From the NCBI GenBank assembly GCA_009773805.1, contig WTXA01000002.1, positions 496,001 to 560,000 on the forward strand: 64,000 nt of DNA, in the 5' to 3' direction. The first letter of the stretch is position 1; each line of letters starts with the position of its first letter. This document shows positions 52,999 to 62,977 of this stretch, one piece after another. The notes beneath the pieces are model-generated. The model searched no databases. It had not been told where the DNA came from and saw only the letters and a list, made by a program, of their open reading frames with translations. Origin of the DNA: Fusobacteriota bacterium (GTDB lineage: Bacteria; Bacillota; TC1). Position numbers and translations under genes: made by a program.

Positions 52999-53027
52999 TT
53001 GACTTAATTCGCTGGATGTTGTATTAT
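52999..53027 (+). promoter_or_regulatory. Promoter of the orphan riboswitch
   Basis: TTGACT (52999-53004), 17 bases, TATTAT (53022-53027). Starts transcription about 20 bases before the aptamer. Confidence 0.8.
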
Positions 53028-53055
53028 TCAGTTAGTAAAAATTAAATCATACCTA

Positions 53056-53115
53056 TTGTATATGTCGATGATATGGTTCGGCGTTTCTACAGGATCCGTA
53101 AATATCCTACTACAA
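53056..53115 (+). ncRNA. Purine riboswitch aptamer, guanine class
   Basis: All parts are present. P1 TTGTA/TACAA (53056-53060, 53111-53115), P2 GTCGA/TCGGC (53064-53068, 53078-53082) with loop containing GATATGG, J2/3 GTTTCTAC (53083-53090), P3 AGGAT/ATCCT (53091-53095, 53104-53108) with loop CCGTAAAT, and J3/1 AC. The C at 53110, just before the T that pairs with A60, is the position 74 residue that selects guanine or hypoxanthine over adenine. The L2-L3 kissing sequences are canonical. No sense gene follows. Confidence 0.93.
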
Positions 53116-53164
53116 GAACAATTCATATAATTTGAGTTGTTTTTGTAGCAGGATATTTCTTTTT
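53100..53164 (+). terminator. Riboswitch-controlled terminator
   Basis: AAATATCCT-CTACAA-G-AACAA (53100-53121) pairs with TTGTT-T-TTGTAG-AGGATATTT (53137-53158), about 21 bp with one mismatch and a G.U pair, then a T-run. Its 5' arm is the 3' strand of P3 plus J3/1 and P1, so the folded aptamer and the terminator exclude each other. Ligand should therefore prevent termination (ON switch). Confidence 0.88.
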
Positions 53165-54027
53165 GAAATATTTTTAAGGTATGTCACAGTCCAAATTGCA
53201 AAGGGAATAACCACTCGGCCATAAGTCCAGGCGGCAGCTAGAACTTGTACTCTTTCCTTTTCATTATGAAGTTCATGGAACATGCCAGGCCATTTAATAT
53301 ATTCAATATTTTCTTTGTTAGAACCAGCAAATTTTTCAATAGCTTTTAAATCAACTACATTATCAAGTTCTGCTGACATTAAAAGGGTAGGAGTTGTAAG
53401 TAGTTGTGGGTTGTTTGTAATGAATAAACCAGACACCATAATGCCTCTAGCCATGGTAGTGCAGATATAGTTATGGTACAAGCCAGAAGAATTAACCTCT
53501 TTTAGTAATTCTCTATCATGTGAAAGTGAACCAATCTTGGCTTTTATTTTAAAACTAGGACCCAGTACTTTTTCCATAATTTTCACTAAAAAAAGAGGAG
53601 TCTCCTTATACAACTTTAACCAAGGACTGGAAATCACACTACATGCTATATTGCCAGTATCTTTAGTCATTAAATATCTTAAAGCAATATTTCCACCCAT
53701 ACTGTGTCCATAAAGGACTATTGGCTTGTTTCCTTGTTCCTCGCGAATGATATTGAGGACTAATTCAATATCATTTAAGAAGGAAATATATGAATCTATA
53801 ACTCCTCTATTACCAGGTGTTAGTCCATGTCCTCTTTGATCATGGATATAGAAAGCAGCACCCTGCTCTGTAAAATACTCAGCTACCTTTCTATAACGCT
53901 CACCGAATTCTCCAAAACCGTGAATACCAAGGATGATAACTCTCGGTTCTATTGAATCAGGTTTATATATGTTAAGATTTAGTTCCTGTCCATCTGGTGC
54001 CAGTATTTTAATATTTTTATCCTTCAT
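53110..54027 (-). CDS. Alpha/beta hydrolase, monoacylglycerol lipase-like
   Basis: 305 aa. Oxyanion region GIHGFGEFGERYRKVAEYF, HDQRGHGLTPGNRG, nucleophile LYGHSMGGNIALRY, acid SAELDNVVD, and base MFHELHNEKER: the full Ser-Asp-His set of lysophospholipase/monoglyceride lipases. After HNEKER relatives soon end, but here about 45 more residues follow, of which the last 17 are read from the reverse strand of the riboswitch terminator. The tail therefore looks acquired. Confidence 0.85.
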   Translation of the reverse strand: MKDKNIKILAPDGQELNLNIYKPDSIEPRVIILGIHGFGEFGERYRKVAEYFTEQGAAFYIHDQRGHGLTPGNRGVIDSYISFLNDIELVLNIIREEQGNKPIVLYGHSMGGNIALRYLMTKDTGNIACSVISSPWLKLYKETPLFLVKIMEKVLGPSFKIKAKIGSLSHDRELLKEVNSSGLYHNYICTTMARGIMVSGLFITNNPQLLTTPTLLMSAELDNVVDLKAIEKFAGSNKENIEYIKWPGMFHELHNEKERVQVLAAAWTYGRVVIPFAIWTVTYLKNISKRNILLQKQLKLYELFL

Positions 54028-54157
54028 AATTAGTATCTCCTTTACAACCTAATTCCATTATATCAACTCCTTGTTCAAAGGCTAGTTATTCTTTACTAAA
54101 AAGCTGATTTTTGCTATAATTTTAGAATGTATATATATAGAAAGAAGGATAAGAGAT

Positions 54158-54997
54158 ATGATGTTGAAATTCACAAAAATGCATGGTCTAGGTAATGACT
54201 ATATCTATATCAATGGCTTTAAGGAACATATAGAAAATCCTAGTGAGGTATCAATTAAAATTAGTGACAGACATTTTGGTATTGGTTCAGATGGAATTGT
54301 TATGATATTACCATCGGATACTAGTGATTTTAAAATGAGAATGTTTAATAACGATGGTTCTGAAGCAGAAATGTGTGGTAATGCTACTAGATGTGTTGCT
54401 AAATATGTTTATGATAACAAGATGACTGACAAGGATGTAATAACGTTGGAAACCTTAGCTGGAGTAATGGTCCTTGATATGAAAGTTGTTGATGGAAAAG
54501 TGGAGAAAGTTACTGTAAATATGGGGCAACCAATATTAACAACAAAAGAAATACCAGCAATATTTTCAAAGGACAGAGTAATTAATGAGGCTATAGAGGT
54601 GGATGGGACACAATATAATATAACTTGTGTTTCTATGGGTAATCCCCATGCAATTACTTTTATTGAGGATGTGGACAACTTTGATGTTCATGGAGTAGGT
54701 GTCCTAATCGAGAATCATGAAATGTTCCCCAGAAGAATAAACACCGAATTTGCACAAATTATAGATAGAAATACTATTAAAATGAGAGTTTGGGAAAGAG
54801 GATCAGGAGAAACACTGGCTTGTGGAACTGGGGCAAGTGCAACTTTAGTTGCAGCCGTCCTAAATGACCTGACTGATAGAAAAGCTAAATTAATTCTACT
54901 AGGTGGAGATTTAGATATAGAGTGGAATGAAGCTGATAACAATGTTTATATGACTGGACCTGCAACTACAGTATTCCAGGGTGAGATAGAAATTTAA
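54158..54997 (+). CDS. dapF: Diaminopimelate epimerase
   Basis: 279 aa. Both catalytic cysteines are in place: [18 protein letters not shown] (Cys of MCGN) and [12 protein letters not shown]-terminal [14 protein letters not shown] is typical. Converts LL- to meso-diaminopimelate for lysine and peptidoglycan. Followed 11 bases later by dapL, so both act in one pathway. AAGGATAAGAGAT is the ribosome site. Confidence 0.97.
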   Translation: MMLKFTKMHGLGNDYIYINGFKEHIENPSEVSIKISDRHFGIGSDGIVMILPSDTSDFKMRMFNNDGSEAEMCGNATRCVAKYVYDNKMTDKDVITLETLAGVMVLDMKVVDGKVEKVTVNMGQPILTTKEIPAIFSKDRVINEAIEVDGTQYNITCVSMGNPHAITFIEDVDNFDVHGVGVLIENHEMFPRRINTEFAQIIDRNTIKMRVWERGSGETLACGTGASATLVAAVLNDLTDRKAKLILLGGDLDIEWNEADNNVYMTGPATTVFQGEIEI

Positions 54998-55008
54998 GGA
55001 GAGATGAA

Positions 55009-56211
55009 ATGATTAAAGTTAACGAGAATTTTTTAAAGATTAAAAACAATTACCTATTTTCTGATATTGCTAAAAGGGTCAATGCCTTTTCAAGTGAGAA
55101 TCAAGATAAGAAGATTATAAGACTTGGAATAGGTGATGTAACAAGACCACTTAGCCCTACTATTATCACTTCATTACACGAAGCAGTAGACGAAATGTCT
55201 AAAATTGATACCTTCAAAGGCTATGGACCTGAGTTAGGATACGATTTTCTAATTGAAAAAATTATTGATAACGAGTTTAGACCAAGAGGGATAGAATTAG
55301 ACAAGGATGAAGTTTTTATTAGTGATGGATCAAAATCTGATACTGGAAACATCGGTGATATTCTTGGTGTGGATAATAGGGTAGCAATCACTGATCCGGT
55401 TTATCCTGTATATCTGGATACTAATATTATGGCTGGTAGAGAAAATATTACTTACTTGCCTTGTAATAAGGAGAATAACTTTGTTCCTGCACTTCCGAAG
55501 GAGAAGGTTGATATGATTTATCTATGTCTTCCAAATAATCCAACGGGTACAGTTTTAACTAAGGAACAATTAAAAGTCTGGGTTGATTATGCAAAGGAAA
55601 ATAAATCTTTAATACTATTTGACGCTGCTTATGAAGCCTTTATCACTGAAGAAAATATTCCCCATAGTATTTATGAAATTGATGGTGCCAAGGAAGTGGC
55701 AATTGAGTTTAGAAGTTTTTCTAAAAAGGCCGGCTTTACTGGTACAAGATGTGCCTATACAGTAATCCCTAAGGAACTTAAGGGTTATACAACAAATGGT
55801 GAAGCTGTATCTATAAATAAGTTGTGGAATAGAAGGCATTCAACCAAGTTTAATGGAGTTCCATATATTGTTCAAAAAGCTGCAGAAAGTGTATACACTG
55901 ATAGTGGTAAAAAAGAAGTAGCTGATATTATTAGTTACTATATGGAAAATGCCAAATTAATTAAAGCTGGTTTAGGTGAGGTAGGTATTGAAACCTTTGG
56001 TGGAATTAATGCTCCATATATTTGGTTAAAAACTCCAAATAATTTACCTTCATGGGATTTTTTTGATATTCTACTAAATAAGTTAAATATTGTTGGAACT
56101 CCAGGTGTTGGTTTTGGTCAAAACGGTGAAGGTTACTTCAGACTGACTGCCTTTGGTAGCAGAGATAATACTATAGAAGCTATGGAAAGATTCAAAAAAC
56201 TTTCTTTATAG
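55009..56211 (+). CDS. dapL: LL-diaminopimelate aminotransferase
   Basis: 400 aa, PLP fold type [16 protein letters not shown] and [13 protein letters not shown] are DapL-specific; [18 protein letters not shown] and [21 protein letters not shown] hold the PLP lysine (SFSKKAG). Makes LL-DAP from tetrahydrodipicolinate in one step, bypassing acylated intermediates; typical of anaerobic Clostridia. Pairs with dapF. Confidence 0.97.
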   Translation: MIKVNENFLKIKNNYLFSDIAKRVNAFSSENQDKKIIRLGIGDVTRPLSPTIITSLHEAVDEMSKIDTFKGYGPELGYDFLIEKIIDNEFRPRGIELDKDEVFISDGSKSDTGNIGDILGVDNRVAITDPVYPVYLDTNIMAGRENITYLPCNKENNFVPALPKEKVDMIYLCLPNNPTGTVLTKEQLKVWVDYAKENKSLILFDAAYEAFITEENIPHSIYEIDGAKEVAIEFRSFSKKAGFTGTRCAYTVIPKELKGYTTNGEAVSINKLWNRRHSTKFNGVPYIVQKAAESVYTDSGKKEVADIISYYMENAKLIKAGLGEVGIETFGGINAPYIWLKTPNNLPSWDFFDILLNKLNIVGTPGVGFGQNGEGYFRLTAFGSRDNTIEAMERFKKLSL

Positions 56212-56222
56212 AATGGTGGTAA

Positions 56223-57395
56223 ATGTTAAAATTATTAATAAGTATCTTTATCAAGGATAAGGATAATATACAAGACAATAAAGTGAGAGAAAACTATGGA
56301 CTCCTTGCCGCTATGGTAGGGATCATTAGTAATTTGTTCTTAGTGGGGGTAAAAATTACCATAGGCTTAATAATCAATAGCTTAGCTGTTGTGGCAGATG
56401 GACTTAATAATCTTTCAGATTCAATATCTTCACTTGTTTCCCTTGTCAGCTTTAAAATATCTAATAGACCCGCTGATAAGGATCATCCCTTTGGGCACGG
56501 AAGAATTGAGTATGTTGCAGCCTTGATAGTTTCCTTCCTTATTTTACTTGTTGGGTACGAGATACTGAAACAGTCTATTGGTAATATAATAAATCCTAAA
56601 CCCTTAGAGTTTAATCTATTGTTAATAGGGTTCTTGATATTATCAGTATTTATTAAAGTTTGGCAGATGTTGGTTAATAGAAAAGTAGGAGTTATGATTA
56701 ACTCAGAGGCACTTATTGCTACCTCCACAGATAGTAGAAATGATGTGTTAGTTACTAGTGGTATGATTACTGCGATAATTATATCGTTTATATTCAATAT
56801 AAATCTAGATGGTTATATTAGTTTATTAATTGGTATTTTCATCTTATTTAGTGGGGTGAATATTGGTAAGGGCATTGTATCTGTCTTAATGGGGCAGTCA
56901 ATCAAGAAGGAAGATGCTGATAAAATAAAAGCAGCAGTTTTAAAGTATGATGGTATTCTTGGAGTCCATGACCTTATTAGTCATACATATGGTCCAACTT
57001 ACAGTATGGTTTCACTTCATGCTGAAGTGGCTGAGGATGTTTCTATTGAAGTTTCTCACGAGTTGATTGATAAGATAGAGCGTGAAGTAGGGGAGGAACT
57101 AAGTATTTTTCTTGTAATCCATATGGATCCTGTGACTATGAACGATGAAAGACTGGATAAGTTGAAGATAGTAGTTGCAGATGTCCTATATAATTATGAG
57201 GCAGAACTCTCTGCTCATGATTTTAGACTAGTAGATGGTCATGATCAAATAAACTTTATCTTTGACCTGGAACTTCCTTTTGGATTTGATGAAGAATTGA
57301 AACCAGATTTAGAGGAAAAATTGATTGAAGAAATAAAGAAAATAGATTCAAGATACAATATGGTTGTAAATATGGAGTATAGCTTTATAGGTTAG
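56223..57395 (+). CDS. Cation diffusion facilitator transporter
   Basis: 390 aa. Six membrane helices with SLAVVADGLNNLSDSISS and KDHPFGHGRIEYVA (metal site D and HxxxH/D pattern), second site TDSRNDVLVTSG. The C-terminal third is a longer than usual cytoplasmic domain with HDLISHTYGPTYSMVSLHAEV and a second ferredoxin-like repeat at the end. Exports Zn2+, Mn2+ or Fe2+. Starts 11 bases after dapL; probably the same transcript. Confidence 0.9.
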   Translation: MLKLLISIFIKDKDNIQDNKVRENYGLLAAMVGIISNLFLVGVKITIGLIINSLAVVADGLNNLSDSISSLVSLVSFKISNRPADKDHPFGHGRIEYVAALIVSFLILLVGYEILKQSIGNIINPKPLEFNLLLIGFLILSVFIKVWQMLVNRKVGVMINSEALIATSTDSRNDVLVTSGMITAIIISFIFNINLDGYISLLIGIFILFSGVNIGKGIVSVLMGQSIKKEDADKIKAAVLKYDGILGVHDLISHTYGPTYSMVSLHAEVAEDVSIEVSHELIDKIEREVGEELSIFLVIHMDPVTMNDERLDKLKIVVADVLYNYEAELSAHDFRLVDGHDQINFIFDLELPFGFDEELKPDLEEKLIEEIKKIDSRYNMVVNMEYSFIG

Positions 57396-57423
57396 TTAAA
57401 AATTAAAGTAAATAATAAAAGTA

Positions 57424-57451
57424 AAAGAGCAGTTCAAATGAACTGCTCTTT
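57424..57451. terminator. Bidirectional terminator
   Basis: AAAGAGCAGTTCA / TGAACTGCTCTTT with a very short loop. Ends the dap operon and the convergent typA gene. Confidence 0.82.
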
Positions 57452-57495
57452 ACTTAATATAAGATTTATATAAATTTACTTAAATATTTTTATTT

Positions 57496-59307
57496 TTATT
57501 TATTCTTTCTATTAACACTTTTAGCTCTCATGTTGTTGTCTAAAATTTTCTTTCTAATTCTAATGTTCTTTGGTGTAATTTCCACCAATTCATCATCTTC
57601 GATTAGCTCAATTGATTGCTCAAGTGATAGAGATCTAGGAGGGCTTAACTTCAAGGATTCATCAGCACCTGAAGAACGCATGTTTGATAAATGTTTTTGT
57701 TTACAAACGTTAATAGCAATATCTTCACCACGAGCGTTTTCTCCGACTATCATTCCCTGATAAACTTCTACACCAGAGCCTATAAATAGGGTGCCTCTGT
57801 CTTGGGCGTTAAATAAGCCATAGTCGGTAGAGGTGCCAGATTCAAAAGCAACCAGCACACCTTTTTTCCTAGTTTGAATTTCACCCTTAGCTGGTGCATA
57901 ACCAATAAAGATATGATTTAAAATACCATTACCCTTAGTATCAGTCAAGAACTCGCCACCATAACCAATCAAACTTCTTGCAGGAATTTCAAACTCAAGT
58001 CTAGTGTAACCTTTGTTACCTGTACTCATATTCTTAAGTTCGGCTTTCCTAAGACCAAGTTTTTCCATTACAACACCCATGAACTCTTCAGGAATATCAA
58101 CTATCAATTCCTCCATAGGCTCATGTTTAACACCATGGATATCCTTAAATATAATTGAAGGCTTAGAAACCATGAATTCATAACCTTCACGTCTCATAGT
58201 TTCAATTAGTATTGATAAGTGTAACTCACCACGACCAGAAACCTTAATACTCTCTTTAGAATCAGTTTCTTCAACTCTAAGACTTAAGTTAGTTTCAACT
58301 TCTTTCTGTAGTCGATCATTTAAGTGTCTTGAAGTAACAAAGTCACCTTCAAGTCCAGCAAAAGGACTGTTATTTACAGAAAAAGTCATAGAAACAGTAG
58401 GGGCATCAATATCAGTAAAATCTACAGGCATGAAATTAGCTGTTTCACCAATAGTTTCACCTATATTAATATCACCTAGACCTGAGATAGCAACAATATC
58501 ACCAGGATCTCCACTATCAACTTCAGCTTTATCCAAGCCGTTGAAAGTAAAAATCTTACCAATTTTAGCTGTTCTATTATCATCTGCAGTACCTACAGTT
58601 ACAGACATTCCCTTTTTAGGTCTACCTTGGCTGATTCTACCTAAAGCCATACGTCCTAAATATTCATTACCCTCAATATTGGAGATTAGAATCTGAAGTG
58701 GCTCATCTTCATGAGATGAAGCAGGCTCAATAGTATTGATGATAGATTCAAACAAAGGTTTCATGTTTGTACCTTCTACCAACATATCCATAGTAGCTAT
58801 ACCTTTTTTAGCCGAAGTGAAAACAACTGGAAACTCCAATTGATCATCATTAGCTTCAAGTTCTATAAATAAATCAATAACCTTATCGATACTCTCTAAT
58901 GGAGTTGAACCAGGTCTGTCAATCTTATTAATTACTACAATAGGCTTTAAATTAGCTTGAAGCGCCTTAGACAAAACGAATCTTGTTTGAGGCATTGGAC
59001 CTTCAAAAGCATCAACTAAAAGAAGAATACCATCAACCATTGATAATACCCTCTCAACCTCACCACCAAAGTCGGCGTGGCCTGGAGTATCTACTATATT
59101 GATTTTAATATCCCCATAATTTACAGAAGTATTTTTAGAAAGGATTGTTATACCTCTCTCTTTTTCTAAATCATTTGAGTCCATAACCCTTTCATCCACA
59201 ACTTGTCTTTCAGTAAAGGTTCCAGATTGTTTTAATAGTTCGTCCACCAAAGTGGTCTTGCCATGGTCAACGTGTGCTACGATGGCAATATTGATAATTT
59301 TCTTCAT
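57496..59307 (-). CDS. typA: Ribosome-associated GTPase TypA/BipA
   Basis: 603 aa. GTPase motifs [15 protein letters not shown] (G1), RGITI (G2), DTPGHADFG (G3), [11 protein letters not shown] (G4) and TSAKKG. Then EF-G-like domains and the BipA-specific C-terminal region [15 protein letters not shown] and [20 protein letters not shown]. Translation factor active in stress and ribosome assembly. Separate from the tRNA unit upstream by that unit's terminator. Confidence 0.97.
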   Translation of the reverse strand: MKKIINIAIVAHVDHGKTTLVDELLKQSGTFTERQVVDERVMDSNDLEKERGITILSKNTSVNYGDIKINIVDTPGHADFGGEVERVLSMVDGILLLVDAFEGPMPQTRFVLSKALQANLKPIVVINKIDRPGSTPLESIDKVIDLFIELEANDDQLEFPVVFTSAKKGIATMDMLVEGTNMKPLFESIINTIEPASSHEDEPLQILISNIEGNEYLGRMALGRISQGRPKKGMSVTVGTADDNRTAKIGKIFTFNGLDKAEVDSGDPGDIVAISGLGDINIGETIGETANFMPVDFTDIDAPTVSMTFSVNNSPFAGLEGDFVTSRHLNDRLQKEVETNLSLRVEETDSKESIKVSGRGELHLSILIETMRREGYEFMVSKPSIIFKDIHGVKHEPMEELIVDIPEEFMGVVMEKLGLRKAELKNMSTGNKGYTRLEFEIPARSLIGYGGEFLTDTKGNGILNHIFIGYAPAKGEIQTRKKGVLVAFESGTSTDYGLFNAQDRGTLFIGSGVEVYQGMIVGENARGEDIAINVCKQKHLSNMRSSGADESLKLSPPRSLSLEQSIELIEDDELVEITPKNIRIRKKILDNNMRAKSVNRKNK

Positions 59308-59332
59308 TTCTACTCCTTAATTCTATCTTTTC

Positions 59333-59362
59333 ACAAAAAAAACCTTTAACTTAAGTTAAAGG
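59333..59362 (-). terminator. Terminator after the tRNA pair
   Basis: CCTTTAACTTAAGTTAAAGG is a perfect palindrome (59343-59362), followed on the minus strand by nine T and a G. Confidence 0.88.
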
Positions 59363-59368
59363 CTAACT

Positions 59369-59444
<76 letters not shown>

Positions 59445-59449
59445 AATCT

Positions 59450-59525
59450 TGGTGATCCATCCGCGACTCGAACGCGGGACACCCTGATTAAAAGTCAGGT
59501 GCTCTACCGACTGAGCTAATGGATC
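59450..59525 (-). tRNA. tRNA-Lys(TTT)
   Basis: 76 bases with encoded CCA. Acceptor GATCCAT / ATGGATC, anticodon stem CCTGA with loop CTTTTAA gives TTT, T arm GCGTTCGAGTCGC. Lies 5 bases upstream of tRNA-Phe in the same transcript. Confidence 0.97.
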
Positions 59526-59585
59526 ATTTAACGAATACGCAAGAACCATTATACAAAATATCTCAGTCGGTGTCAATCAAATTAG

Positions 59586-60878
59586 CTAAAATAAGTCAAT
59601 TATAGTGATAGTTTCGTCTCTTTTTGGACCTACAGCGATAATAGCGATAGGAACATCAATTAATTCCTCTAATTTTTTCAAATATGCTTTAGCATTTTCA
59701 GGTAATTCTTTATAGGTTTTTATACCAATAGTTGAACTATCCCATCCTGGTATTTCCTCATATATTGGCTTGGCTTTTGAAAGTTCAGCCAAAGTAGGAG
59801 GGAAGTTTTTAGTAACAACACCATCAATCTCATAAGCTGTACATATTTTTATAGTCTTTAATGAATCTAAAACGTCTAGTTTAGTAACAGCCATATGAGT
59901 TAGTCCGTTGATATTGGCAGTATAATTCATCAAAACAGCATCAAACCAGCCACATCTACGTTTTCTTCCTGTAGTTGTACCAAATTCATGACCAACAGTA
60001 CCAAGAAGATCACCAACCTCATCAAACAACTCAGTTGGGAAAGGACCTTCTCCAACTCTAGTTAGATAAGCCTTAGTAACTCCTAGAACTTTATCAATTT
60101 TAGTTGGACCTACTCCAGTACCTACAGAAGCATAACCAGCAGTAGGGTTTGAACTAGTAACAAAAGGATAAGTTCCATGGTCTATATCAAGAAGTGTACC
60201 TTGGGCACCTTCAAATAATACTTTGTCACCGATTTTTAAGTAGTTATTAAGAATAACAGAAACATCATCAACATAAGGAGCCAATAATTCTCTATAGCCC
60301 ATGAATTGATTGTAAATTTCATCATAGTCAAGCAAAGTAGACTGGTCATATAACTTGAATAGTACTCTGTTTTTTAAAGTGATATTTTCATGCAACTTGC
60401 TTTTAAAGGTTTCAACATCGACCAAGTCACAAAAACGTATGCCTACACGAGCTATCTTATCCACATAACAAGGACCAATACCTCTTTTAGTAGTACCAAT
60501 TTTAGCATCTCCACGAGCTTCTTCTTCAAGTCCATCTAATATTTTATGATAAGGCATTATTATATGGGTATGACTACTGATTTTTAGGTTTTCAGGAGAA
60601 ACCTCAACACCCTTTTCTTTTAAATATTTCATTTCATCAAGTAGAACTTGTGGGTCGACTACAACACCATTACCAATGATACATTTTGTACCTGGATAAA
60701 TAACTCCAGATGGAATCAAGTGCAGTTTGTATTCTATATCACCAACTATAACAGTATGACCTGCATTGTTGCCTCCTTGGAAACGTGCTACTACATCAGC
60801 ATATTCAGCTAGATAGTCGGTTATTTTGCCTTTACCTTCATCTCCCCATTGGGAGCCTATTAATACAACAGATGACAT
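59586..60878 (-). CDS. purA: Adenylosuccinate synthetase
   Basis: 430 aa. GTP-binding opening IGSQWGDEGKGKITDYLAEY, GNNAGHTVIV, GTTKRGIGPCYVDKIAR, FEGAQGTLLDIDHGTYPFVTSSNPT and TTTGRKRRCGWFD. Commits IMP to AMP using GTP and aspartate. Three bases from dnaB, part of the rpsF-rpsR-rplI-dnaB-purA operon layout found in many Bacillota. Confidence 0.98.
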   Translation of the reverse strand: MSSVVLIGSQWGDEGKGKITDYLAEYADVVARFQGGNNAGHTVIVGDIEYKLHLIPSGVIYPGTKCIIGNGVVVDPQVLLDEMKYLKEKGVEVSPENLKISSHTHIIMPYHKILDGLEEEARGDAKIGTTKRGIGPCYVDKIARVGIRFCDLVDVETFKSKLHENITLKNRVLFKLYDQSTLLDYDEIYNQFMGYRELLAPYVDDVSVILNNYLKIGDKVLFEGAQGTLLDIDHGTYPFVTSSNPTAGYASVGTGVGPTKIDKVLGVTKAYLTRVGEGPFPTELFDEVGDLLGTVGHEFGTTTGRKRRCGWFDAVLMNYTANINGLTHMAVTKLDVLDSLKTIKICTAYEIDGVVTKNFPPTLAELSKAKPIYEEIPGWDSSTIGIKTYKELPENAKAYLKKLEELIDVPIAIIAVGPKRDETITIIDLF

Positions 60879-60881
60879 AAG

Positions 60882-62225
60882 TTAATCCTCCTCTAAACTA
60901 CCTTCAATATTAACAAATTTAGTATATTCATTCAAGAAAACCATTTTAACCTTGCCTGTGGCTCCATGTCTATGCTTTCCTATAATGATTTCTGCAGTTT
61001 TGTCTTCAGCTGCTTCTTCACCATCTGCGGGACTCATGGACTGTCTGTAAATGAAAAGTACAACGTCGCTGTCTTGCTCCAAGGAACCAGATTCTCTTAA
61101 GTGACTAAGATTTGGTTTCTTGTCAGCACTTTGCTCGACTGCTCTACTTAACTGGGACAGTGCTACTATTGGAACATTAAGTTCTCTAGCCAGTAATTTA
61201 ATATTTCTAGAAATATCTGAAATTTCTTGTTGTCTATTTTCATTTTTTCGACCATTACCACCAGATTGCATCAATTGGAGATAGTCGATTATTATTAGGT
61301 CGAGGCCGTGTTCTTGTTGAAGACGTCTGGCCTTGCCTCTTATTTCCATTATATTTATACCAGCTGTATCGTCTATAAAGATTGGTGCTTTCAAAAGAAC
61401 ATTGGCAGCAGCAGTTAAATCATCGAATTCACTTTGACTGACTGTTCCTTTTCTTATCTTAGTTTGATCAACTAGCGCCTGGGAGGAGAGGAGTCTAAGA
61501 ACTAATTGTTCCTTGCTCATCTCAAGAGAAAAAACACCGACAGTCTTATTATGGTTTACAGCAGCATTTTCAGCGATATTTAGGCAAAATGATGTTTTGC
61601 CAACACCAGGTCTTGCAGCGACAATTATCATGTCACTTGGCTGAAAGCCGTTTAATACCTTGTCCAAATCCTTGAATGTAGGGACTCCAATAACATGATT
61701 ATCTTTGTTTTTAAGAGTTTCAAGTTTATCGAAGGCTGTATGAAGGATATCTCCAATTCTACTAAAACCGCTTCTTTTTTTCTTATTGGCAATATCTAGA
61801 ATAAATTGTTCTGAGCGATCTAGAATATTCTCTACCTCATTATCACCAGTATAAACTTCATCAGTAATTTCCTTGGCTGTAGCAATAAGCTGACGTAAGG
61901 TAGATTTCTCTGCCACAATTTTAGCATAGTACTCAGCGTGTGTGGTTACTGGAACTTCATTGGTGATAGATAACAAGTAAGAAAGACCACCTACAACAGT
62001 AAGCTGGTCTGTTTTATCTAAATATGAACTGACGGTTATAGCATCAAAAGGTTCACTTTTTCTGTTCAAACCAAGAATCGCATCATAAATTTTCTTATGC
62101 TTGTCACTGTAGAAATCATCAATGTTGATAATTTCATATACCTTGTCAAGTGTTCTTTGATCTTGTAGAAGACAACTTAATAAAGCTTGTTCAGCGTTAA
62201 GATCATGAGGTGGTATTCTATCCAA
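60882..62225 (-). CDS. dnaB: Replicative DNA helicase
   Basis: 447 aa. N-terminal HDLNAEQALLSCLLQD and DAITVSSYLDKTDQLTVVGG, then RecA-like ATPase: Walker A VAARPGVGKTSFCLNIAEN, Walker B IIIDYLQLMQSGG, NIKLLARELNVPIVALSQLSRAVEQ, and C-terminal GKHRHGATGKV. Ring helicase of the chromosome replisome. Confidence 0.98.
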   Translation of the reverse strand: MDRIPPHDLNAEQALLSCLLQDQRTLDKVYEIINIDDFYSDKHKKIYDAILGLNRKSEPFDAITVSSYLDKTDQLTVVGGLSYLLSITNEVPVTTHAEYYAKIVAEKSTLRQLIATAKEITDEVYTGDNEVENILDRSEQFILDIANKKKRSGFSRIGDILHTAFDKLETLKNKDNHVIGVPTFKDLDKVLNGFQPSDMIIVAARPGVGKTSFCLNIAENAAVNHNKTVGVFSLEMSKEQLVLRLLSSQALVDQTKIRKGTVSQSEFDDLTAAANVLLKAPIFIDDTAGINIMEIRGKARRLQQEHGLDLIIIDYLQLMQSGGNGRKNENRQQEISDISRNIKLLARELNVPIVALSQLSRAVEQSADKKPNLSHLRESGSLEQDSDVVLFIYRQSMSPADGEEAAEDKTAEIIIGKHRHGATGKVKMVFLNEYTKFVNIEGSLEED

Positions 62226-62237
62226 TTCTTGCCACTC

Positions 62238-62687
62238 CTATTCTTTAGCTTCAACCTTAACTTTGATTTCAGCTGATACGCCAGGGTAGATCTTTATTTT
62301 ACAGTGTTCAACACCTAGGTGTTTGATAGAATCTTTTAAATCGAATTTTTTCTTATCTAGGTTTAAGTTGAATTGTTTGTTAACTTGTTCACAGATTTCT
62401 TTATTGGTTACAGCTCCAAATAGACGGCCTTCAGTACCAACTTTTTCATGGAAGACAATTTCTTGTCCTTCAAGTTTAGCAGCTAGGTCTTTGGCATCTT
62501 GAAGTTCTGCAGCTTTCTTTTTATCCAGTTTTTCCTTGATGGCTTTAACTTCTCTGATACCACCATCAGTAGCAAGGATGGCCTTTTTTTGTTTTAATAG
62601 AAAGTTACGACCATATCCGTCAGCAACTTCTATAATTTGGCCTTTTTTACCTATACCTTTAATATCTTCATTTAATATTACTTTCAT
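62238..62687 (-). CDS. rplI: Ribosomal protein L9
   Basis: 149 aa. [35 protein letters not shown] is the L9 N-terminal signature; long connecting helix and C-terminal domain follow. GGAGGTTTATA before the ATG. Confidence 0.98.
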   Translation of the reverse strand: MKVILNEDIKGIGKKGQIIEVADGYGRNFLLKQKKAILATDGGIREVKAIKEKLDKKKAAELQDAKDLAAKLEGQEIVFHEKVGTEGRLFGAVTNKEICEQVNKQFNLNLDKKKFDLKDSIKHLGVEHCKIKIYPGVSAEIKVKVEAKE

Positions 62688-62725
62688 TATAAACCTCCTT
62701 GAAACAAAAAAGGAGCATAAAGCTC

Positions 62726-62953
62726 CTATTCGTTAGTTGTATAAGGCAATAGAGCGATATGACGAGCTCTTTTAATTGCTACAGTTAATTCTCTTTGATG
62801 AGCTGCGCAACAGCCTGTAATACGACGAGGTAAAATTTTACCTCTTTCTGTTACAAAGCGTTTTAAACGATTAGCATCTTTATAATCTATTAGTGTTTTA
62901 TCAACACAAAAAGAACAAACTTTCTTTTTAGGTCTTCTAACTTCACGTTTCAT
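62726..62953 (-). CDS. rpsR: Ribosomal protein S18
   Basis: 75 aa. KVCSFC at residues 11-16 and [12 protein letters not shown] keep a CxxC...C..H zinc-type set (C+ form). [12 protein letters not shown] is the S18 end. It binds S6 in the ribosome and on the leader RNA. Only 24 bases from rpsF; the ssb gene that usually lies between them is missing. Confidence 0.98.
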   Translation of the reverse strand: MKREVRRPKKKVCSFCVDKTLIDYKDANRLKRFVTERGKILPRRITGCCAAHQRELTVAIKRARHIALLPYTTNE

Positions 62954-62977
62954 AAAAGGATGCCTCCTTTCTTTCTC

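Noticed and set aside
53282-53470. 62-aa + strand frame downstream of the riboswitch as its target gene
   Set aside because: Lies fully within the lipase gene on the other strand, has no ribosome site and no protein-like features.
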